Assembly (NCBI GenBank): GCA_016223135.1
Contig: JACRPQ010000001.1
Location: 58,675 to 122,674 of the forward strand
DNA from: Chloroflexota bacterium
Lineage (GTDB): Bacteria > Chloroflexota > Anaerolineae > Anaerolineales > Villigracilaceae
Reading direction: 5' to 3'
DNA: 64,000 bases
The notes under the pieces were generated by a model, which was not told the origin of the DNA, ran no database searches, and was given only the letters and a program-made list of their open reading frames with translations. A program made the translations under genes and the position numbers. Positions 9,071 to 15,655 of this stretch are shown here, piece after piece (within the stretch, counting starts at the first letter, position 1; each line of letters opens with the position of its first letter).

Positions 9071-9394
9071 ATGGGCTCTACAAATGATCAGGCAGTTATA
9101 GTTTTTCTTGAGGGGAAAAATTTATCCGAAGAAGTTTATAAAGAATACGATGTATCAACTCTTGAGGATCAATTGATTGAAATAATTGAATCGCAGTCGC
9201 TTGGTGAGTACGATGGGAACGAGTTTGGGACGGAAGGTGTTGTGCTTTATATGTATACTTCTGATGCGGAAAATCTGTTTTCCACTATCGAGCCAATTCT
9301 TCAGGCTTACCCACTTTGTAAAAATGCACGAGTAATAATTAGACAAGGTGGTCCGGGGTCTCAACAACGCATGGTGCTTTTGTCCACTGATTGA
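9071..9394 (+). CDS. Small conserved-type protein of unknown function
   Basis: 107 aa, no signal peptide or membrane segment, acidic, with alternating predicted strands and helices (an alpha/beta fold is likely). Notable segments are 'TLEDQLIEIIE', 'GEYDGNEFG' and a Gly-rich 'RQGGPGSQQR' near the C-terminus. The ATG at 9071 is the best start because an upstream in-frame start (9008) has no support; a ribosome site is not obvious. It is clearly AT-richer than its neighbours and sits between an AOR and an aminotransferase, so it may be an insertion. I do not recognise a named family. Confidence 0.65.
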   Translation: MGSTNDQAVIVFLEGKNLSEEVYKEYDVSTLEDQLIEIIESQSLGEYDGNEFGTEGVVLYMYTSDAENLFSTIEPILQAYPLCKNARVIIRQGGPGSQQRMVLLSTD

Positions 9395-9410
9395 TGCCCG
9401 AGAAAAAATT

Positions 9411-10697
9411 ATGTCAACTAACCAACTCTACACCGAAAACTTCCCTCACATGTCTCCCGCCTGGAGCCGCATCTTCAACTTCGTTGCGGACCGCGCCGAA
9501 GGCTCTTACATCTACACCGACGATGGGCGCAAACTGCTCGATTTCACCTGCGGCATCGGCGTGACGAATACAGGTCACTGCCACCCGAAAGTCGTCGAAG
9601 CGATTCGCGAGCAGGCGGGGAGCTTCATCCACGCGCAGGCGAATCTCGTCATCCACAAGCCGATGCTGCAACTCATCGAAGAACTGCGCAGGATTGTCCC
9701 GCCTTCGATTGACAGTTTCTTCTTCGCCAATTCCGGCGCGGAAGCGCTGGAGAACGCGGTCAAGATTGCCAAAGTTGCGACGGGACGGCAGAACGTCATC
9801 GTCTTCAGCGGCTCGTTCCACGGGCGGACTCACGCCACCATGGCGTTGACCACCTCCAAGACCATCTACCGCGCGGGTTTTGCTCCGCTCATGGCGGGCG
9901 TGTACGTTGCGCCGTTCCCGTATGCCTTCCAACTCAAAATGACCGAAGAGGAAGCCAGCCAATACGCGCTGGGGCAATTGGAGCATTTGCTCGCCTCGCA
10001 GACCGCGCCGAAGGAAACCGCCGCCATCATCCTTGAGACCGTCCTGGGCGAAGGCGGCTACATCGTCCCGCCCGCCGCGTTCATGAAGGGACTGCGCGAG
10101 ATTTGCGACAAGCACGGCATCCTGCTGGTTCTCGATGAAGTCCAATCGGGCTTCGGGCGCACAGGCAAATGGTTCGCCTTCGAGCATTTCGGCATCGTTC
10201 CAGACATCATGACAGCCGCCAAAGGAATCGCCTCGGGCATGCCGCTTTCCGGCGTGTTCACCCGCACCGACATCATGAAGAAACTCGACGCCGGCTCCAT
10301 CGGCGGGACGTATGGCGGGAACGTCATCGCCTGCGCCGCAGGAGTCGCCACCATCCGCGCGATGCGGGAAGAAAAAATGCTGGAAAATGCCGCCGAGCGC
10401 GGAATCCAACTGATGACGGGACTTCGCAAATTGCAGGAAGAATATCCCCAAATCGGCGACGTGCGCGGACTGGGATTGATGGTCGGCGTTGAGTTTGTCG
10501 TTGAGGGAAGTCAGCCGAAAGCCAAGCCGCTGGTCAAGGAAATCATCCACAAAGCGGAGGAGAAAGGCTTGCTCCTGCTCTCCTGCGGCACCTACGATAA
10601 CACCATCCGCTGGATCCCGCCGCTGAATGTGACAAGCGCGCAGATCAACGATGGCTTGCAAATTTTCGGCGAGTCTGTAAAAGAAACGATAGGCTAA
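9411..10697 (+). CDS. Class III aminotransferase (acetylornithine/4-aminobutyrate type)
   Basis: PLP enzyme moving an amino group from an omega-amine to a 2-oxo acid, 428 aa. Visible family features: 'YIYTDDGRKLLDFTCGIGV' at the N-terminus, 'FFANSGAEALENAVKIA' (phosphate cup), 'FHGRT', the 'LVLDEVQSGFGRTGKWFAFE' aspartate region and the PLP lysine in 'TAAKGIASGMPL'. Start ATG 9411 chosen because the conserved domain begins shortly after it. It resembles GabT/ArgD; substrate not decided. The polyamine importer upstream and AORs on both sides suggest GABA, putrescine or a similar amine. Confidence 0.88.
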   Translation: MSTNQLYTENFPHMSPAWSRIFNFVADRAEGSYIYTDDGRKLLDFTCGIGVTNTGHCHPKVVEAIREQAGSFIHAQANLVIHKPMLQLIEELRRIVPPSIDSFFFANSGAEALENAVKIAKVATGRQNVIVFSGSFHGRTHATMALTTSKTIYRAGFAPLMAGVYVAPFPYAFQLKMTEEEASQYALGQLEHLLASQTAPKETAAIILETVLGEGGYIVPPAAFMKGLREICDKHGILLVLDEVQSGFGRTGKWFAFEHFGIVPDIMTAAKGIASGMPLSGVFTRTDIMKKLDAGSIGGTYGGNVIACAAGVATIRAMREEKMLENAAERGIQLMTGLRKLQEEYPQIGDVRGLGLMVGVEFVVEGSQPKAKPLVKEIIHKAEEKGLLLLSCGTYDNTIRWIPPLNVTSAQINDGLQIFGESVKETIG

Positions 10698-10708
10698 TCC
10701 ATTCTTGT

Positions 10709-10815
10709 TGGCAGGTTTGAACGTTGAAACGTTAGAACGTTCCAACTTGCCAACTTGCCAACTTTCCAACCTTTCCACCTTCCAACTTTCTAACGTTCAA
10801 ACGTTCCAACCTATA
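10709..10815. repeat. AACGTT-rich inverted/tandem repeat, copy 1
   Basis: Intergenic block built from AACGTT, CCAACTT and TTCAAACGTT words. Left half GGTTTGAACGTTGAAACGTT is mirrored by AACGTTCAAACGTTCCAACC at the right end, giving a long imperfect hairpin. Similar blocks occur at 12169-12237 and 14007-14046, each separating genes of this block. Confidence 0.75.
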
Positions 10816-10819
10816 ACCC

Positions 10820-12181
10820 ATGCCTCCCACCCTCAACCGCACCAAACTCACACAACTCCTTCAGCAAGAAGAACAACTCTTCCACAAAACCCACCCCAAA
10901 TCCTACGAACTCTACCAGCGGGCGCGCAAGTCGCTGCACGGCGGCGTGCCGATGCTGTGGATGATTCGCTGGGCGGGGTCGTTCCCCGTCTTCGTCAAAG
11001 AGGCGAAAGGCGCGCGCTTCACCGACGTGGACGGCAACTCCTACATTGACTTCTGCCTCGGCGACACGGGCGCGATGACCGGTCACAGCCCCGATGCGAC
11101 CGTTGAAGCCATCAACGAGCAAATCCAAAAAGGCATCACGCTCATGCTGCCGTATGAGGATGTCATCTGGGTCGGCGAAGAACTCCAGCGCCGCTTCGGG
11201 CTGCCCTATTGGCAGTTTGCCCTCACCGCCACCGACGCCAACCGCTTCGCCCTGCGCATGGCGCGTCTCATCACGGGTCGCCCCAAAATCCTCGTCTTTA
11301 ATTATTGCTATCACGGCTCGGTGGACGAGACCTTCATCTCGCTCGACGAAGAAGGCACGCCCATTCCGCGCCCCAATAACATGGGTCCGCAAATTGATCC
11401 GCGCCTCACCAGCAAGGTCATCGAGTTCAACGACATTGCCGCGCTCGAAACCGCCCTCTCCGCGCGCGATGTCGCCGCCGTCCTCGCCGAGCCTGCCATG
11501 ACCAACATCGGCATCATCCACCCCGAACCCGGCTACCACGATGCGCTGCGGGAATTGACCCGCAAATACGGGACCTATCTCATCATTGACGAGACTCACA
11601 CCATCTGCGCGGGTCCCGGCGGATACACCGCCTCATTCGGACTTCAGCCTGATTTCCTGACCCTCGGCAAGCCCCTCGCTGGAGGCGTCCCCGCCGCCGT
11701 CTATGGCTTCACCGAAGAAGTGAGCCGCGCCTTCGCCGCTAAACTCGCCGTGGACGACGCCGACGTGGGCGGCATCGGCGGGACTCTGGCGGGCAACGCG
11801 CTCTCCATCGCCGCGATGAAAGCCACGCTTCAAAGCGTCCTGACCGACGCGTTCTACGCCAAAGCCATCGCCCTGCAGGAAAAATTCACCGCCGGCGTGG
11901 AGGGCGTCATCAAGGAATTCAACCTCCCATGGATTGTCAAACGTCTCGGCAACCGCTCCGAATACTGGTTCCGCCCCACGCCTCCCAAAAACGGAGGCGA
12001 AGCGCACGCCGCCGTGGACCCCGAACTCGACCGCTACATGCACCTCTTTGCCCTCAACCGCGGCATCCTGATGACTCCCTTCCACAACATGGCGCTCATC
12101 TCCCCCGACACCACCGAAGCGGATGTGGAGTATCATACGAAGGTTTTCCGCGAGGCGGTTGTAAATTTGTTGGAAAGTTAG
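10820..12181 (+). CDS. Class III aminotransferase (glutamate-1-semialdehyde aminomutase-like group)
   Basis: 453-aa PLP enzyme. Landmarks: 'GARFTDVDGNSYIDFCLGD', 'ALTATDANRFALRMAR' (phosphate-binding region), 'YHGSVDETF', 'LIIDETHTICAGPGG' and the PLP lysine in 'TLGKPLAGGVPAAVYGF'. The T-H-T after the active-site Asp-Glu and the overall layout place it nearer to GSA aminomutase-like and related amino-acid aminotransferases than to GabT. No hemL-type pathway genes are nearby, and the AOR that follows suggests catabolism of an amino compound to an aldehyde (inference). It starts 5 bases after a repeat block. Confidence 0.82.
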   Translation: MPPTLNRTKLTQLLQQEEQLFHKTHPKSYELYQRARKSLHGGVPMLWMIRWAGSFPVFVKEAKGARFTDVDGNSYIDFCLGDTGAMTGHSPDATVEAINEQIQKGITLMLPYEDVIWVGEELQRRFGLPYWQFALTATDANRFALRMARLITGRPKILVFNYCYHGSVDETFISLDEEGTPIPRPNNMGPQIDPRLTSKVIEFNDIAALETALSARDVAAVLAEPAMTNIGIIHPEPGYHDALRELTRKYGTYLIIDETHTICAGPGGYTASFGLQPDFLTLGKPLAGGVPAAVYGFTEEVSRAFAAKLAVDDADVGGIGGTLAGNALSIAAMKATLQSVLTDAFYAKAIALQEKFTAGVEGVIKEFNLPWIVKRLGNRSEYWFRPTPPKNGGEAHAAVDPELDRYMHLFALNRGILMTPFHNMALISPDTTEADVEYHTKVFREAVVNLLES

Positions 12182-12237
12182 AAAGTTGAAACGTTCAAAC
12201 GTTCTAACGTTCAAACCTGCCAACGTTCAAACCTGTA
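12169..12237. repeat. AACGTT-rich repeat, copy 2
   Basis: Short words GAAACGTTCAAACGTT, CTAACGTTCAAACC and CAACGTTCAAACCTG in tandem, overlapping the last codons of the preceding aminotransferase and ending before the ribosome site (CAGGAG) of the next gene. Confidence 0.7.
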
Positions 12238-12261
12238 AACCTGTGAAGATCAGGAGACCCT

Positions 12262-13995
12262 ATGCAAATCTGGCGCATCAACGCACGCACGCAAGAACTC
12301 AAACGCGAACCCGTCCCCGCCTCCTGGCAGCGACTCGGCGGGCGCGGACTCATCGCGCGCATCCTGCTCGACGAAGTGGACGCGAAGACCGACCCCCTCG
12401 GCGCGGGCAGCAAACTCATCTTCGCCCCCGGCTTGCTGGTGGGGCACATGCTCTCCTCCACCGACCGCATTTCCATCGGCGGCAAATCTCCGCTCACGGG
12501 CGGCATCAAGGAAGCCAACGCCGGCGGGCGGACGGGATTGCACATGGCGACCATGGGCATTCACGCCCTCATCATCGAAGACATGCCCGAAGGCGATGAC
12601 TGGTGGGTGTTGTATCTTTCTGTGAATGGTGTCAAATGGGAGCGGACCTTTAGGGTCTCTGAAGACCCTAAAGGTCTCGTTGGACTCGGCGTGTACGCTT
12701 CGGCGGAAAAACTGCTCGAACGCTACGGCGATAAAGTCGCCATCGCGCTCATCGGTCCCGGCGGCGAGATGCAGATGAAAGCCGCGGGGATTCAGAATCT
12801 CGACAAGGACAAAATCCCCTCGCGCATCGCCGCGCGCGGCGGACTCGGCGCGGTCATGGGCTCGAAGCGGATCAAAGCCATCGTGTTCGACAACGCCGGT
12901 GGGCAGAAGCCGCCCATCGTGAGTCCCGAGGCGTTCAAATCCGCGCAAAAGGATTACACCAAAGCGCTGATGGATCATCCGCAGACGAAGACTTATCACG
13001 ATTACGGCACCGCCGCGATGACGCAGTTGACCCAGCGTTTCGCCGCCATCCCCGTCCGCAACTTTTCGCGCGGCACGTTCGATGACGTGGAAAAAATCGG
13101 CGGCGAGGCATTGCGCGAGTTTACGCTGACGCGCGGCAAACCGTCCGACCCCTCGCACGCCTGCATGGCGGGCTGCGCCATCAAATGCTCGAACGTCTTC
13201 GGCGGAGAGGACGGCAAGGTCATTGTCTCGCCGCTCGAATATGAGACCATCGGCTTGATGGGCTCGAACCTCGACATCAACTCGCTCGACAGCATTGGGC
13301 GGCTCAACTGGCAGGTCAATGACTTGGGCTTGGATTCGATTGAAGTCGGCGCGGCGCTCGGCGTCGCGGCGGAGGCGGGATTGATGCAGTGGGGCAGCGA
13401 GGGGGACGCGCTGAAGTTGATTGATGAAATCCGCAAAGGTTCCGAACTTGGCAGGCTGCTCGGCGACGGAGCCGCGGCTGTCGGAAAAAAATACAACGTT
13501 GAGCGCGTGCCGGTCGTGAAGGGACAGGCGATGTCCGCCTACGAGCCGCGTTCTATCAAAGGCACAGGCGTCACCTACGCCACTACCCCGCAAGGCGCCG
13601 ACCACACTTGCGGTCTCACCATCCGCGCTCAAATCAACCACCTCGACCCGAACGTGCAAATCGAAGTCTCGCGCAACGCGCAGTTCAACATGGCGGGCTA
13701 CGATACCCTCGGCGCGTGCATCTTCGCGGGCTTCGGCTATGCCGCCACGCCCGACTTTGCGGTGAAGCGTTTGCTCGCGGCGCGCTATGGCTGGGACGAC
13801 CTGCCCGATAACATCCTGCAGGAACTCGGCAAGCAGACCATCAAAATGGAACGCGAGTTCAACCGCCGCGCCGGGTTCACCGCCAAAGACGACCGCCTCC
13901 CCGAATGGATGACGAAGGAAGCCATCCCCGAAACAGGTCATGCCTTCGACGTGAGCGAAGAAGCCCTCGATCACATTTTTGACGGAATAGAGTAA
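12262..13995 (+). CDS. Aldehyde:ferredoxin oxidoreductase-family protein 2
   Basis: 577-aa AOR-family tungsten/molybdopterin enzyme, shorter than AOR 1. N-terminal 'LGGRGLIARILL' and 'ISIGGKSPLTGGIKEANAGG' match the family's first domain. The cluster motif is C-x3-C-x3-C ('ACMAGCAIKCSN', near residue 300) with the distal Cys in 'DTLGACIFAGFG'; this spacing differs from the C-x2-C-x3-C of AOR 1 and probably marks another subfamily. Codons 12645-12676 carry a perfect hairpin repeat that encodes roughly TFRVSEDPKGL. Preferred aldehyde unknown. Confidence 0.88.
   Translation: MQIWRINARTQELKREPVPASWQRLGGRGLIARILLDEVDAKTDPLGAGSKLIFAPGLLVGHMLSSTDRISIGGKSPLTGGIKEANAGGRTGLHMATMGIHALIIEDMPEGDDWWVLYLSVNGVKWERTFRVSEDPKGLVGLGVYASAEKLLERYGDKVAIALIGPGGEMQMKAAGIQNLDKDKIPSRIAARGGLGAVMGSKRIKAIVFDNAGGQKPPIVSPEAFKSAQKDYTKALMDHPQTKTYHDYGTAAMTQLTQRFAAIPVRNFSRGTFDDVEKIGGEALREFTLTRGKPSDPSHACMAGCAIKCSNVFGGEDGKVIVSPLEYETIGLMGSNLDINSLDSIGRLNWQVNDLGLDSIEVGAALGVAAEAGLMQWGSEGDALKLIDEIRKGSELGRLLGDGAAAVGKKYNVERVPVVKGQAMSAYEPRSIKGTGVTYATTPQGADHTCGLTIRAQINHLDPNVQIEVSRNAQFNMAGYDTLGACIFAGFGYAATPDFAVKRLLAARYGWDDLPDNILQELGKQTIKMEREFNRRAGFTAKDDRLPEWMTKEAIPETGHAFDVSEEALDHIFDGIE
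12645..12676. repeat. Perfect 14-bp hairpin of the CCTAAAGG family inside the AOR 2 coding sequence
   Basis: GACCTTTAGGGTCT (12645-12658), loop CTGA, then its exact reverse complement (12663-12676). The same words ACCTTTAGGG / CCCTAAAGGT form the cores of the intergenic elements at 4750, 31052 and 51969. The reading frame passes through it without a stop. Confidence 0.85.
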
Positions 13996-14006
13996 CTCGT
14001 TAAAAA

Positions 14007-14046
14007 GTTGCAGGTTGGAAAGTTCTCGAACCTTCCAACCTGCAAC
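14007..14046 (+). terminator. 40-bp near-perfect hairpin after AOR 2
   Basis: GTTGCAGGTTGGAA (from 14007) pairs with TTCCAACCTGCAAC (to 14046), with inner GTTC/GAAC. It begins 12 bases after the AOR stop. The sequence words relate it to the AACGTT/CCAACTTT repeat blocks, and only a short TTTC follows, so it may be a repeat serving as a terminator. Confidence 0.55.
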
Positions 14047-14060
14047 TTTCAACCAACTTG

Positions 14061-14133
14061 AGCCACCGATGGGATTTGAACCCATGACCTGACGATTACG
14101 AATCGTCTGCACTGCCAGCTGTGCTACGGTGGC
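14061..14133 (-). tRNA. tRNA-Thr (anticodon CGT)
   Basis: On the minus strand the gene starts GCCACCG and the acceptor pairs with CGGTGGC at 14062-14068; T arm GTTCAAATC, anticodon stem GACGATT-CGT-AATCGTC. CGT reads ACG (Thr). CCA is not encoded. Confidence 0.93.
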
Positions 14134-14134
14134 A

Positions 14135-14162
14135 TGTAGGACGAGATCAATCTTGCCCTACA
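14135..14162. repeat. Palindrome, GTAGGACAAG family, copy 3
   Basis: TGTAGGACGAGAT / ATCTTGCCCTACA, imperfect inverted repeat starting one base past the 5' end of tRNA-Thr. Related to 364-393 and 6881-6912. Confidence 0.65.
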
Positions 14163-14244
14163 GCGGCGGGGATTATACAGGATTACACTTAAAGTCGCAA
14201 GTTTTCTCCTTCTCGCAGCGTCTTCATATTGCCAATTACCAACC

Positions 14245-15510
14245 ATGAACATCGCCATGCTCTCCTACCACACCTGCCCCCTCGCCACCCTCGGCGGCAA
14301 GGACACGGGCGGCATGAACGTCTATGTCCGCGACCTGACGCGCTGTCTCGGTCGCATGGGCATCCACGTGGACGTGTTCACGCGCTCGCAGGATGAGCAT
14401 GTGCCGCACGTCCTGCACGACCTCGGCTACGGCAACCGCGTCGTTCACGTCCCTGCGGGACCCGAAACCCCGCTCCCCAAAAAAGAACTGGCGGGATTCA
14501 TCCCTCAATTTGTAGAAGGCGTGGACGCCTTCGCAAAAGAAAAAGGAATCCGCTACGACATCATTCACAGCCATTACTGGATGAGCGGCATCGCCGCCGC
14601 CTCTCTCTCGGACCTTTGGGCTGGGACGCCCATCCTGCACATGTTCCACACTTTGGGCGAGATGAAGAACCGCATCGCGCGGAGCGCGGAGGAACGTGAG
14701 GGGGAGTATCGGCTCGATGGAGAGAGACAAGTCCTCCGTCGTGCGAATCGTATCGTTGTCGCCACGCTGGCAGAGTTGACTCAGTTGCGCTTCCTCTACA
14801 AGGCGGATGCATCCAAAATGGTCATCATCCCGCCGGGTGTGGACACAAGTCACTTCTACCCGATTCCATCTGATGAAGCAAAATTGTACGTGGGCTTGAA
14901 GCCTGAAGATCGCATGGTCTTGTTCGTCGGGCGCATCGAGCCGCTCAAAGGCGTGGATACGCTCATCCATGCCATGTGTTGTCTGACGTTGAAGGACAAG
15001 AACCGCCCCGTGCATCTGGCAATTATCGGGGGCGATCCGTCTGCCAGCCCTGAAAAAATGACCGCGGAGATGAAACGCTTGCAGGCATTGTGCGACGAAC
15101 TCGCGCTGGGGCAAACGGTGGTGTTTTTGGGAAAACGCGATCAAGACAAACTGCCATATTATTATTCTGCGGCGGAGGTGCTGGTGATGCCTTCACATTA
15201 CGAATCGTTTGGCATGGTGGCGCTTGAAGCGATGGCATGTGGCACGCCGGTAATCGCTTCCGAAGTGGGTGGACTGGCATACTTGGTGCGCGATGGCGAG
15301 ACGGGCTTTACCATTCCCGCCGAGGAACCCGAAACCTTATGCGAGAAGATTTCATGGCTGTTGAATGATAAAGAATTACACGCGCGGATGAGCGCCCAGG
15401 CAGCCAAGTATGCTCAGGATTATGCCTGGGAGAAAATTGCATCTCAAATCGTGGACGTGTATCAGCAACTGCTGACTGGGACGGTTGCTGCGGCAAAAGC
15501 AGAGAAGTGA
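14245..15510 (+). CDS. GT4-family glycosyltransferase (MshA/sucrose-phosphate-synthase-like)
   Basis: 421-aa retaining glycosyltransferase with the GT-B fold. N-terminal 'GGKDTGGMNVYVRDLTRCLG' is the acceptor-side signature shared by MshA-like and sucrose synthase-like GT4 enzymes; 'HSHYWMSG' follows near residue 113. C-terminal donor domain has 'FVGRIEPLKGVDTLIHA' near 235 and the E-x7-E motif in 'ESFGMVALEAMACGTPVIASEVGG' region (quoted in part) near 325. The product (inositol glycoside, sucrose phosphate or other) cannot be assigned. A stand-alone gene; next gene begins 145 bases on. Confidence 0.87.
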   Translation: MNIAMLSYHTCPLATLGGKDTGGMNVYVRDLTRCLGRMGIHVDVFTRSQDEHVPHVLHDLGYGNRVVHVPAGPETPLPKKELAGFIPQFVEGVDAFAKEKGIRYDIIHSHYWMSGIAAASLSDLWAGTPILHMFHTLGEMKNRIARSAEEREGEYRLDGERQVLRRANRIVVATLAELTQLRFLYKADASKMVIIPPGVDTSHFYPIPSDEAKLYVGLKPEDRMVLFVGRIEPLKGVDTLIHAMCCLTLKDKNRPVHLAIIGGDPSASPEKMTAEMKRLQALCDELALGQTVVFLGKRDQDKLPYYYSAAEVLVMPSHYESFGMVALEAMACGTPVIASEVGGLAYLVRDGETGFTIPAEEPETLCEKISWLLNDKELHARMSAQAAKYAQDYAWEKIASQIVDVYQQLLTGTVAAAKAEK

Positions 15511-15655
15511 CGACCTCGATTTGTATGTCCGAGGGCAGTTGCTCTTTCGGGCAACCTTCGTTTTCCCGCGCGATTCTTCGAAGGTCGGATTTTCCTACCA
15601 GCGATGATTTTGTTGTAAACTTTGGACAAATCCAACTGCACAGAGGAGAATGCGA

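Noticed and set aside
12262..13995. C-x3-C-x3-C in AOR 2 as a defective cluster site
   Set aside because: All four Cys are present and the spacing resembles that of another AOR subfamily, so I treat it as a variant, not a defect.
12250..14112. Long minus-strand open frame (620 codons) opposite AOR 2
   Set aside because: Composition shadow of the GC-rich AOR 2 gene; no recognisable domain and it crosses tRNA-Thr.
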